A DNA stretch of 64,000 bases from RGIG9060 sp052173655 (GTDB taxonomy: Bacteria > Spirochaetota > Spirochaetia > Treponematales > Treponemataceae), in contig JBQMYD010000003.1 of assembly GCA_052173655.1 (NCBI GenBank), forward strand, positions 186,001-250,000. Direction: 5' to 3'. Shown here in pieces: positions 33,057-41,304 of the stretch (position 1 is its first letter; each line of letters begins with the position of its first letter). Below the pieces are notes generated by a model. It was not told the origin of the DNA. It saw only the letters and a list, made by a program, of their open reading frames with translations, and ran no database searches. Position numbers and translations under genes: made by a program.

Positions 33057-34970
33057 ATGGCATATTCAGCAAGTAATATTCAGGTTTTGAAAGGACTGGA
33101 AGCTGTCCGAAAACGTCCGGGAATGTATATTGGTTCTACCGGACCTGACGGTTTACATCACTTAGTTTATGAAGTTGTAGATAATTCTATTGATGAAGCT
33201 ATGGCAGGCCATTGTAAAGAAATTTTAGTAGTTCTTGAAAAAAATGATGTTGTTAGAGTTGAGGATGACGGAAGAGGAATTCCGGTTGATATTCATCCTC
33301 AAGAAGGTTTAAGTGCTCTTGAATTGGTTTTAACTCGTCTTCATGCCGGAGGAAAATTCGATAAAGGTTCTTATAAGGTTTCCGGAGGTTTACATGGTGT
33401 GGGCGTCTCTTGTGTAAATGCTCTTTCAAGCTGGATGGAAGCTGTTGTTTATCGCGATGGAAAAGAATACAGACAAAAATTTGAACGAGGATATGCTGTT
33501 ACTAAAGTTGAAGAAATAGGACCGTCTGACAGACATGGAACTTTAATAAGATGGCAAGCCGATCAAAAAATATTTACAGAAACTACAACATATAATTACG
33601 GAGTTCTTTTAAAACGCCTTAGAGAACTTGCATTTTTAAATAGCGGAATTGTTATACGTTTTCGTGATGAACGATTGGAAACACCTAAAGAAGAAAATTT
33701 ACAATTTGAAGGTGGAATAAACCAATTTGTAAAATTCCTTAACAAAGGAAAAAAAGTTGTACCTGAGGAGCCTGCTTTTATTTGTGGAGAAGAAAACGGA
33801 GTAATAACAGAACTTTCTTTGCAGTATAACAATGATTATAACGAAAATATTTTTTCATATGTAAATGATATTAATACTAAAGAAGGTGGAACTCACCTTG
33901 ACGGATTCAAAAATGCTCTTACTTTTGTTCTTAATAAATTTTTTGAAAAATGTCCAAGACTAAAGAAAAAGCTCGATAAATCTGAAAAACTTATGGGTGA
34001 TGATATTCGTGCAGGTTTAACAGCGGTATTATCTGTAAAAGTTCCCGAACCTCAGTTTGAAGGTCAAACAAAAACTAAACTAGGGAATACCGAAGTCAGA
34101 ACGATAGTAGATTCACTGGTAAAAGAAAAACTTACTCTTTATTTTGAACAAAATCCCAAAGTTGTTGAATTAATTCTTGAAAAAGGACTAAGCGAAGCTC
34201 AAGCCAGAATTGCTGCCAGAAAAGCAAAAGAAAATACACGACGAAAAACAATGTCAGATGGTTTTGGTATGCCAGAAAAGTTGGCTGATTGTTCTTTAAA
34301 AGACCCTGAACTTTGTGAGGTTTACATAGTCGAGGGAGATTCTGCAGGCGGTTCTGCAAAAAAGGGAAGGGATCCTAAAACTCAAGCAATTCTTCCACTT
34401 TGGGGAAAAATGCTTAATGTTGAGAAGGTTCGTCCCGAAAAAGTTATGAATAACGATAAATTGGAACCTATTATTGCATCTCTCGGTGCAGGTTTTGGTA
34501 AGGATTTTAATATCGAGAAGCTTCGTTATCATAAAATTATTATCATGGCAGATGCTGACGTTGACGGTTCTCATATTAGAACTCTTTTGCTTACGTTCTT
34601 TTTTAGATATATGCCACAACTTATAGAAAATGGTTATGTGTATCTTGCGATGCCTCCGCTTTTTAGAGTTCAACTCGGAAAAAAAGAGCCTGTGTATGTT
34701 TATTCTGAAGAAGAAAGAGATGCAGTTCTTGACTCTTTTGGAGATCAACGGGAAAAGGCAGATGTACAACGATATAAAGGTTTGGGTGAAATGGATGGTG
34801 AGCAGCTTTGGGATACAACAATGGATCCGGCTCGAAGAAAAATGCGAGTTGTAACGGTTCCGGATGCAATAGAAGCGGATCAAATTTTTACGATTTGTAT
34901 GGGAGAAGAAGTAGAGCCTAGACGAAGGTTTATAGAAGAAAACTCCAGTTATGCAAATTTGGATTTCTAA
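33057..34970 (+). CDS. gyrB: DNA gyrase subunit B
   Basis: ATPase subunit of gyrase. It is 637 residues, the short GyrB form. The GHKL ATP-binding motifs are present (EVVDNSIDEA, DDGRGIPVDIHP, GLHGVGVSCVNALS). The TOPRIM EGDSAGGSA and DADVDGSHIRTLLLTFF follow, and the C-terminal QRYKGLGEMDGEQLW is typical of GyrB. AAGGAAA lies upstream of the ATG. gyrA follows after 12 nt. Confidence 0.97.
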   Translation: MAYSASNIQVLKGLEAVRKRPGMYIGSTGPDGLHHLVYEVVDNSIDEAMAGHCKEILVVLEKNDVVRVEDDGRGIPVDIHPQEGLSALELVLTRLHAGGKFDKGSYKVSGGLHGVGVSCVNALSSWMEAVVYRDGKEYRQKFERGYAVTKVEEIGPSDRHGTLIRWQADQKIFTETTTYNYGVLLKRLRELAFLNSGIVIRFRDERLETPKEENLQFEGGINQFVKFLNKGKKVVPEEPAFICGEENGVITELSLQYNNDYNENIFSYVNDINTKEGGTHLDGFKNALTFVLNKFFEKCPRLKKKLDKSEKLMGDDIRAGLTAVLSVKVPEPQFEGQTKTKLGNTEVRTIVDSLVKEKLTLYFEQNPKVVELILEKGLSEAQARIAARKAKENTRRKTMSDGFGMPEKLADCSLKDPELCEVYIVEGDSAGGSAKKGRDPKTQAILPLWGKMLNVEKVRPEKVMNNDKLEPIIASLGAGFGKDFNIEKLRYHKIIIMADADVDGSHIRTLLLTFFFRYMPQLIENGYVYLAMPPLFRVQLGKKEPVYVYSEEERDAVLDSFGDQREKADVQRYKGLGEMDGEQLWDTTMDPARRKMRVVTVPDAIEADQIFTICMGEEVEPRRRFIEENSSYANLDF

Positions 34971-34982
34971 TATTAGGGGAGC

Positions 34983-37580
34983 ATGATGTTAAAAGAAATG
35001 ACAACTCCGGAAAGTGGAAAAGTAATTCATATTCCGATTGGGGATGAAGTAAAACAAGCTTATATAGATTATTCAATGTCGGTAATTGTTCAAAGAGCAC
35101 TTCCTGATGTTCGTGACGGATTAAAACCCGTGCACAGAAGAATTATGTATGCCATGAATTCTCTCCATCTTGATAGCGGAGGAAAAACAAAAAAATGTGC
35201 AACAATCGTCGGTGAAGTTTTAGGTCATTATCATCCTCACGGAGATGCTTCTGTTTATGATGCTCTTGTAAGGCTTGGGCAAGATTTTGCACAACGATAT
35301 ACGACAGTAACTCCTCAAGGAAACTTTGGTACGATTGCAGGAGACCCTGCCGCTGCTTATCGATACACTGAAGCAAAAATGTCAAAAATTACGGAAGAAA
35401 TGATTTCCGACATAAACAAAGAAACTGTCGATATGATTCGTAATTTTGATGATACTTGCGATGAACCGTCTGTTCTTCCTTCTAAATTTCCTTTTTTACT
35501 TTGTAACGGAACAACCGGAATAGCTGTAGGTATGGCAACCAATATGCCTACACATAATTTAAAAGAAGTAGCTTCAGCTATTTGTGCATATATTGACAAT
35601 CCTGAAATTTCAATTGCTGAATTAATGAACTACATAAAAGGCCCTGATTTTCCCACAGGAGGAACTATATACGGCACTGAGGGTATAAAAAAAGCTTACA
35701 AAACCGGAAGAGGAAAAATAACAATTCGTTCTAAATTTTCTATTGAAACCGATAAAAACGGCAGAGAATCAATCGTTTTTACTGAAGTTCCTTATGGTGT
35801 TAATACTACAAATATTATCCGCAAAATAAAAGAACTTGTCAGGGATAAGCAGATTGAAGGCGTGACGAATGCTAATGATGAATCTTCGGATCGTTCCGGA
35901 ATGCGACTTGTTGTTGATCTGAAAAAAAATGCAATTACAAAACTTGTTTTAAATCAGCTTTTTGCTAAAACAGATTTACAGTCCAATTTTGGTGTAATAA
36001 ATTTGGCACTTGTTCCTGTAAGAAAAGAAGATGGAAGTCGTTATCTTAAACCTGAAGTTCTAACTATAAAACAGTTAATTCAGTTTTTTGTAGAACATCG
36101 CGATGAAGTTATAACTCGTAGAACTGTTCATGATTTAAAAATTGCAAGACACAAAATGCATATTTTAGAGGCCTTGATTACAGCCATAAATAATATTGAT
36201 GAAGTAATTGCAATAATAAAAGCAAGTGAAAATACCGAAACTGCAAAAATTGCACTGGAAAAACGTTTTAATTTTGACGATGAACAGGCTCAGGCTATTG
36301 TTGATATGCCTTTAAAACGTTTGACACATTTGCTTGTAGACGACTTAAAAAAGGAAATAAAAGAACTTCAAGCTTTAATAGATTACCTTCAAGATTTGCT
36401 TGATCATCATGAAAAAATTTTACAGCTTATAAAAGATGATACAAGTGAGCTGGCAAAAAAATATGGCGATAATCGTAAAACCGATATAATTCCGAATGAA
36501 GTTGAACAAATCAATATAGAAGATTTAATAAAAAAAGAAGAAGTTGTAGTTCTTATTTCAAAACTCGGTTATGTAAAAAGAATGCCTCTTAGTACTTATA
36601 AAGCTCAAGGCAGGGGCGGAAAAGGAATTAACAGTGCAAAACTTGCCGAAGAAGATTTTATTAATCAAATATTTATAGCTTCAACACATGCTTACGTTAC
36701 TTTTATTACAAATGAAGGAAGAGCTTATTGGATAAAAATTCACGAAATTCCTGAAGCCGGAAAAATAAGTCGTGGAGCACATATAAAAAGTTTACTTTCG
36801 CTTTCCCCTAATGAAGAAATAACAACAGTTGTAACCATGGAAGAATTCAGCAGTGATTATTTTCTTGTAATGGCTACGGCAAACGGAACCATAAAAAAAA
36901 TAGCAATGAGTGAACTGTCAAATGCAAAAACACGAGGAGTTCTTGCAATTCGTTTAAAAGAAGATGATAAGCTTGTAAGTGCAGTTCTCACTGTTGGAAA
37001 AGACGAATTATTGTTGTTGACACGCAGGGGTAAGGCTCTTAGATATTCTGAAGAAAAAGTTAGAGTGATGGGAAGAAACAGCGGCGGGACCAGAGGAATA
37101 AAACTCGCTCTGGGAGATGAATTAGTAGCTGCAATAAAAATTGAAGAAAATTCAAAACTTATACTTATTACGGAAAATGGGTATGGAAAAAGAGTTGAGT
37201 TTGACAATTTTACTCCACACGGAAAAGGTACCGGAGGAATGAAAGTTTACAATATTTCTGAAAAATCCGGTGAAATTGTGGGTGCTATATCCATAGCGGA
37301 TCTTGATGATATTGTTTGTATTACAGGGCAGGGAAAAACTCTTAGATTGAAATCTAAAAAAATTCCGACTCGTTCAAGAACTGCAGGCGGAATTCATATG
37401 TTCAATATAGAAAGTCCTGATATTGTAATCGGTCTTGATAAGGTTGTAAAACAAGAAGAGCCGAAAAACGAAGAAGATGATGACGATACTGTAATGGTTT
37501 TCGAAGACGATGCAGAAAGTTCTATTTCGGAGGCTGATGACATAGTTGAAGATGATGGTGATATAGATGACAAAAATTAA
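34983..37580 (+). CDS. gyrA: DNA gyrase subunit A
   Basis: Breakage-reunion subunit of gyrase. It is 865 residues. The catalytic Tyr is Tyr128 (AYRYTEAKM), and the C-terminal pinwheel includes a GyrA box (QGRGGKG), which distinguishes it from ParC. In the quinolone-determining region HPHGDASVYD, the position of E. coli Ser83 is Ala89. The last 40 residues are an acidic tail (EEDDDDTV, DDIVEDDGDIDD). Two adjacent ATGs (34983, 34986) follow GGGGAG; spacing slightly favours the second. Confidence 0.97.
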   Translation: MMLKEMTTPESGKVIHIPIGDEVKQAYIDYSMSVIVQRALPDVRDGLKPVHRRIMYAMNSLHLDSGGKTKKCATIVGEVLGHYHPHGDASVYDALVRLGQDFAQRYTTVTPQGNFGTIAGDPAAAYRYTEAKMSKITEEMISDINKETVDMIRNFDDTCDEPSVLPSKFPFLLCNGTTGIAVGMATNMPTHNLKEVASAICAYIDNPEISIAELMNYIKGPDFPTGGTIYGTEGIKKAYKTGRGKITIRSKFSIETDKNGRESIVFTEVPYGVNTTNIIRKIKELVRDKQIEGVTNANDESSDRSGMRLVVDLKKNAITKLVLNQLFAKTDLQSNFGVINLALVPVRKEDGSRYLKPEVLTIKQLIQFFVEHRDEVITRRTVHDLKIARHKMHILEALITAINNIDEVIAIIKASENTETAKIALEKRFNFDDEQAQAIVDMPLKRLTHLLVDDLKKEIKELQALIDYLQDLLDHHEKILQLIKDDTSELAKKYGDNRKTDIIPNEVEQINIEDLIKKEEVVVLISKLGYVKRMPLSTYKAQGRGGKGINSAKLAEEDFINQIFIASTHAYVTFITNEGRAYWIKIHEIPEAGKISRGAHIKSLLSLSPNEEITTVVTMEEFSSDYFLVMATANGTIKKIAMSELSNAKTRGVLAIRLKEDDKLVSAVLTVGKDELLLLTRRGKALRYSEEKVRVMGRNSGGTRGIKLALGDELVAAIKIEENSKLILITENGYGKRVEFDNFTPHGKGTGGMKVYNISEKSGEIVGAISIADLDDIVCITGQGKTLRLKSKKIPTRSRTAGGIHMFNIESPDIVIGLDKVVKQEEPKNEEDDDDTVMVFEDDAESSISEADDIVEDDGDIDDKN

Positions 37581-37591
37581 ATTTTTGTCAT
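37567..37591 (+). terminator. Hairpin spanning the gyrA stop codon
   Basis: ATGACAAAAAT (37567-37577) pairs with ATTTTTGTCAT (37581-37591), an 11-bp perfect stem whose 3-nt loop is the gyrA stop TAA. No long T run follows, so termination would be weak; it may instead protect the mRNA end. Confidence 0.4.
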
Positions 37592-37681
37592 ATTAAAATT
37601 AAAGTTTTTATATAAGGTCTTTATAAACTTTTTGTATAAAAAGTATAAATTTTAGATTTTTGTAAAAGGAAGGTTTGCAAA

Positions 37682-38170
37682 ATGAAAAAAAGATTTCTTG
37701 CTCTAGTATTAGTTGGAGTTGTGGTAACTACAAGTGTTTTTGCTTTTGGAATCGGAATTCAGGGAGGGGTTGCTCCCGGTTATTCTACCGGAGGAGTTGC
37801 TGCCTTAACATTTAAACCCAATAAAGTTCCTTTTGTATTTGCTTTGGATGTGGGTTTTGGATCTACTTGGCTTAATTTCGGTATTACTGCTGATTGGTGG
37901 GCATCAAATCCTTCTATACTGGGTTCTTGGAAATGGTTTTGGGGATTAGGGCTTGCCGGTTTTATAGTAACCTCAAATAATTCTTATTCAGCTTTCGGTT
38001 TTGGTCCAAGACTTTTTTTGGGAACAAATTTGATTATTGTTAAATTTTTGGAACTTTATCTACAGGCTGCTTGGCAACCGATGTTAAAATTTTATTCGGA
38101 TAGTTCCTTTAGCGGAATCGGAGGTCTTGCAAATTTTCCTCTAAATTTTGGTATTAGATTTTGGTTTTAA
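37682..38170 (+). CDS. Small outer-membrane beta-barrel-like protein
   Basis: A 162-residue protein with a signal peptide cut after VFA (about residue 21). The rest alternates aromatic and glycine residues in short amphipathic strands (FGIGIQGGVAPGYS, WFWGLGLAGFIV) and ends in Phe (GIRFWF), the pattern of an eight-strand outer-membrane barrel. A GGAAGG site precedes the ATG. It resembles spirochaetal small OmpA/OmpW-type porin-like proteins, but I cannot name the family with confidence. Confidence 0.7.
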   Translation: MKKRFLALVLVGVVVTTSVFAFGIGIQGGVAPGYSTGGVAALTFKPNKVPFVFALDVGFGSTWLNFGITADWWASNPSILGSWKWFWGLGLAGFIVTSNNSYSAFGFGPRLFLGTNLIIVKFLELYLQAAWQPMLKFYSDSSFSGIGGLANFPLNFGIRFWF

Positions 38171-38194
38171 TTTGATAACTAAGTTAATAAAAAT

Positions 38195-38884
38195 TTAATT
38201 ATTTTCCAATAAATCTTTTATTACTTCACCGGCAATCATTAAACCTGCAACAGACGGGACAAAAGAAATGCTTGCCGGATTTTTTTTATCTGTTGTTTCA
38301 ATTGGTTTTTCCTGACTGTATAAAACTTTCAGATGTTCTATATTCCGTTTTCTTAATTCGTATCGCATAACTCTTGCTAACGGACAAACAGATGTTTTTG
38401 AGATGTCCGTTATTTCAAATTTAAAAGGATTTAATTTGTTTCCTGTTCCCATAGAGCTTATATGTTTCACGTGAAACATTTGTGCTTTTTCTGCAAGTAA
38501 AATTTTTGCACTAACAGTGTCTATGCAATCCACAATATAATCTACACCGGATAAATCAATTTTATCTGCTGTGTCTTGTAAGTAAAAAAGTGGGAATTGT
38601 TTTATATTGCAGATAGGATTTATGTCTAAAATTCTTTCTGAAGCTATCTCAGTTTTTAATCGTCCTACTGTGGAGTGTAGAGCGTAAAGTTGGCGATTTA
38701 TATTGCTTAAAGAAATTTTATCGTTGTCAACCAGAATAAAATTTTCAATACTACATCTTGCAAGAGCTTCTGTAGCAAATGACCCAACACCGCCAAGTCC
38801 GAAAACAGCAATTGTTTTTGTTCTTAGTTTTTTAAGGTTTTCGCTACCTATAAGACTTTCTGTGCGGCTAAGCTCTTCTTTCAT
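38195..38884 (-). CDS. tcdA: tRNA threonylcarbamoyladenosine dehydratase (TcdA/CsdL)
   Basis: E1-like ATP-dependent enzyme that cyclises t6A37 of tRNA. It is 229 residues from the ATG at 38884, which has AAGGA 5 nt upstream. A longer reading from 38911 would start inside the parS palindrome and lacks a ribosome site. The nucleotide-binding GLGGVGSFATEAL, VDNDKISLSNINRQ and DCIDTVSAK elements are present, with the family Cys in SVCPLARVMR. The codons for MFHVKH (residues about 136-141) are themselves a perfect parS site. Confidence 0.9.
   Translation of the reverse strand: MKEELSRTESLIGSENLKKLRTKTIAVFGLGGVGSFATEALARCSIENFILVDNDKISLSNINRQLYALHSTVGRLKTEIASERILDINPICNIKQFPLFYLQDTADKIDLSGVDYIVDCIDTVSAKILLAEKAQMFHVKHISSMGTGNKLNPFKFEITDISKTSVCPLARVMRYELRKRNIEHLKVLYSQEKPIETTDKKNPASISFVPSVAGLMIAGEVIKDLLENN
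38463..38478. other. parS centromere-like site, inside tcdA
   Basis: TGTTTCACGTGAAACA, a perfect 16-bp palindrome identical to the widely conserved ParB-binding parS consensus. It lies within the tcdA reading frame about 7 kb from the proposed origin. A second identical copy is 416 bp away. Confidence 0.92.
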
Positions 38885-38894
38885 ATTTTCCTTT

Positions 38895-38910
38895 TGTTTC
38901 ACGTGAAACA
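38895..38910. other. parS centromere-like site, upstream of tcdA
   Basis: A second perfect TGTTTCACGTGAAACA, 10 nt upstream of the chosen tcdA start and 24 nt from the pepF stop. Because a 16-mer this exact is very unlikely twice by chance, both are taken as ParB nucleation sites. No parA or parB gene is in the window. Confidence 0.92.
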
Positions 38911-38933
38911 TTTTGTTAATTGTTAATTTCAGA

Positions 38934-40808
38934 TTAGTTAGTAACTAAAGTTTTTAATTTTTGCAATTCTCTTGAAAGTTGATTTATTCCGAATTTCCAA
39001 AAATCTTTTTTTGTGATATCAAAACCTGCATCCTGACAGATTTGTTCACAGGAACGATATCCTGTTTTTTTTAGCAAATCTTGATAAATCAAAGGAAAGT
39101 CTTTTTGAGCCTTTTTATAAAGACCATAAAGTCCCATTGCAAAAAGTTGTCCGAACGCATAAGGAAAGTTATAAAAATCCAAATCCGGACTATAATAATG
39201 TGTTTTTACTGCCCACATATAAGGGTGATATTCGCAAAGGGAATTTCCGTAAGTTTTCTTTTGCGAGTCTAGCATAAGTTCGCAAAAGTCTTTTGCAATG
39301 AGTTCTCCTTTTTCTCTGTTTTCAAAAACAGCTTTTTCAAAATAAAATCTGCTTAAAATATCTACGATTATTTGGCTACTTTCACTCAAATGCATCTCTA
39401 AAAGAGAAAGTTGTTCTTTTGGAAATTCATGATAAAGGCATTCGGTTATCATTGTTTCTGCAAATAGACTGGCAGTTTCGGCTAAGGTCATTGGGTAGGA
39501 ACATAAATTATAATCAAGGTCTTTTATGCAATAGTGATGGTATGCATGACCCAGTTCATGAGCTAATGTTATTACGTCGCTTGTACTGCCGGAAAAATTT
39601 GTTAGAATTCTTGATTCTTTTGTTTTAGGAAAATCGCAACAAAATGCTCCTCCAACTTTTCCTTTTTTTATTGCGGCATCTATCCAGTTTTTGCTAAAAG
39701 CAGTTTTTACAAAATTTCCCATGTCTTTGCTAAAGGCAAAAAATTTTTCGCTAATATAGTTTTGAGCTTCTTCAAACGTCCATAATTTTTGTGAATAACA
39801 GTTTTCAGAGTAAGAAGAATTTTTTGTTTTTTTGTCGGGATATGAAACCGGAGCAAAAATATCGTAAAAATGGCATTTTTCAGGATTTCCGTTTTCATCT
39901 TTTAAATTTAGAAGCAAGGCTTTTAATTCAAAATATTCTTGCCACATAGGTAAAGTTTCTTTCATTGTTTCTATCATGCTGGATAAAGTTGCTTTATCTA
40001 ATCGTGAATAAAACAAAGCTTTGTCTAAAGGATTTTTCCAATTTCGTTTTTTATTTAGAGCAATTGTTTGTCCTTTTACATTGTTAAGACAGGCTGCCAA
40101 TGCAATTTCATTTTGCTTTAAAAGATTGATTTCTTTTTCAAATGAAGTTTTCCGTACATTACGGTCTTGGTTATATGCGTCTGAACGCAACTGATTAAAA
40201 GTTTTTCCGCTTTCAAAATCTGTAAGATTTGAAATAATTTGATCATGAAGATTTTCCCAAGCACTACCGCCAAATCTTTGTAAATTTGAAACAAGTTTTT
40301 CTTCTTCGGCAGACATTTGATGATCGTAGAGTTTTTTTTCTTCACGAAAGATAAAATCATAATTTTCATATTCAGGATAATTATCAAAAAACGTATCAAG
40401 GCTTTTATAATTGTCAGAAAAAATTTGTCTAAATTTTACCTCACATTCGGAGTATTCAATTCCAATTTCTTGAAGCATTGAAATGTTATTTAAAGCTTCA
40501 ACATTTGTGGTATCGACTGAAATTATGCAATTAGCATACGCAAAAAGATTTTCAAATGTTTCCGAAGTTTGATTATCCAGTTTTGTGTATTCAATTAGAA
40601 ACTTGCAAAAATTTTCAGTATTTATTTTCAAATCAAAAGGAGATTTGCAGGAAGAAAAAATTTTGTCATTAAGTGATTTTAATTTTTCAATACCGGATTT
40701 TATTTGTTCAATGTCTTTTAAATATTCCGGACATTTGAAATTTGAATAAATTGATTTCATGTTCCAATCAGGCAAATTTTTTGAATTTTTGCTATTTTTA
40801 CTGTCCAT
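38934..40808 (-). CDS. M3-family oligoendopeptidase (PepF-like)
   Basis: A 624-residue cytoplasmic zinc peptidase with the HELGH motif at 417-421 (AHELGHAYHHY) and the downstream glutamate region ETASLFAETMI. Length and order match PepF/M3B oligoendopeptidases, which degrade short peptides. The start is the ATG at 40808 with AAAGGAG upstream. The N terminus has a threefold SKN repeat of no known meaning. It is divergent from the NSS transporter. Confidence 0.92.
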   Translation of the reverse strand: MDSKNSKNSKNLPDWNMKSIYSNFKCPEYLKDIEQIKSGIEKLKSLNDKIFSSCKSPFDLKINTENFCKFLIEYTKLDNQTSETFENLFAYANCIISVDTTNVEALNNISMLQEIGIEYSECEVKFRQIFSDNYKSLDTFFDNYPEYENYDFIFREEKKLYDHQMSAEEEKLVSNLQRFGGSAWENLHDQIISNLTDFESGKTFNQLRSDAYNQDRNVRKTSFEKEINLLKQNEIALAACLNNVKGQTIALNKKRNWKNPLDKALFYSRLDKATLSSMIETMKETLPMWQEYFELKALLLNLKDENGNPEKCHFYDIFAPVSYPDKKTKNSSYSENCYSQKLWTFEEAQNYISEKFFAFSKDMGNFVKTAFSKNWIDAAIKKGKVGGAFCCDFPKTKESRILTNFSGSTSDVITLAHELGHAYHHYCIKDLDYNLCSYPMTLAETASLFAETMITECLYHEFPKEQLSLLEMHLSESSQIIVDILSRFYFEKAVFENREKGELIAKDFCELMLDSQKKTYGNSLCEYHPYMWAVKTHYYSPDLDFYNFPYAFGQLFAMGLYGLYKKAQKDFPLIYQDLLKKTGYRSCEQICQDAGFDITKKDFWKFGINQLSRELQKLKTLVTN

Positions 40809-41023
40809 TATTTTTCTCCTTTTTTTGTATGATTGTGTATTAATTAAAACTTTTATTATTAAGTTTTTTATAAATTATATTTTTGTGAATTAGGAAAGTA
40901 AAGATAAGAAATTGTTGTTTTGTTTTTTATTGATAAATCTAAGATAAACATGGAATACAATGTTGTAATGAATAACTGTATAAAAAAAAATTTAATATTT
41001 TCCATAATCTATTTATCGGTAAG

Positions 41024-41052
41024 TTGTAAAAAAAGTAAATATAACATATAAT
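41024..41052 (+). promoter_or_regulatory. Promoter upstream of the NSS transporter leader
   Basis: TTGTAA (41024-41029), a 17-nt spacer and a perfect TATAAT (41047-41052). The predicted start near 41058 gives an untranslated leader of about 246 nt before the transporter ATG. Confidence 0.6.
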
Positions 41053-41107
41053 CTCGCAGTTTGTTTTTTTGTGAGAAAATGATGACTAACAAAAAAGATA
41101 TGTTGAC

Positions 41108-41221
41108 TTTGCTTGGAACTTAAGAGTTCGTGAACAGCAAACAAATAGGCATGTTAGTTTTCAGTAGTGCCTGTAACCGTTTACCGTTTGATAGAAAATT
41201 TGAAACAGAAAGGGTGTTTCA
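41108..41221 (+). promoter_or_regulatory. Structured leader RNA of the transporter gene
   Basis: Three hairpins follow in order. TTTGCT/AGCAAA (41108-41113/41136-41141) encloses GAACT/AGTTC (41116-41120/41125-41129). AGGCA/TGCCT is at 41147-41151/41168-41172. TGAAACA/TGTTTCA is at 41201-41207/41215-41221 with a GAAAGGG loop. The stop codon of an upstream 14-codon frame falls in the loop of the first hairpin. None is followed by a T run. Confidence 0.4.
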
Positions 41222-41304
41222 TTGTATGCTACAGCAGGAAAGACAGTTTGAAATTTATTTATCGTTTACTCACTAATAAAATATAAAATACAAAGGGAAA
41301 AAAG

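Larger units (their letters stand above)
40809..41304. other. Gene-poor 496-bp region with a long structured transporter leader
   Basis: The left part (40809-41020) is A/T-rich and holds only a 33-codon open frame (40950-41051) with no ribosome site. The right part has a good promoter (41024-41052), a 14-codon mini-frame (41079-41123) and three hairpins at 41108-41141, 41147-41172 and 41201-41221. A tandem ACCGTTT repeat lies at 41176-41189. No tRNA or known riboswitch consensus was recognised. Confidence 0.5.

Noticed and set aside
34296..34883. A 195-codon minus-strand open frame opposite gyrB
   Set aside because: It lies wholly within the conserved TOPRIM region of gyrB and reads as an Arg/His/Ile-rich shadow without a start signal.
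34983..37580. ParC (topoisomerase IV) rather than GyrA
   Set aside because: A GyrA box QGRGGKG is present in the C-terminal domain and the gene follows gyrB.
38171..38194. A terminator between the small outer-membrane protein gene and tcdA
   Set aside because: The short A/T-rich gap has no inverted repeat of useful length.
38885..38911. A longer TcdA starting at the ATG of 38911
   Set aside because: That start lies in the parS palindrome with no ribosome site, whereas the ATG at 38884 has AAGGA at proper spacing and fits the family start.
41058..41304. A glycine, lysine or other known riboswitch before the NSS transporter
   Set aside because: I could not find the conserved core sequences of any known aptamer; only generic hairpins are visible.
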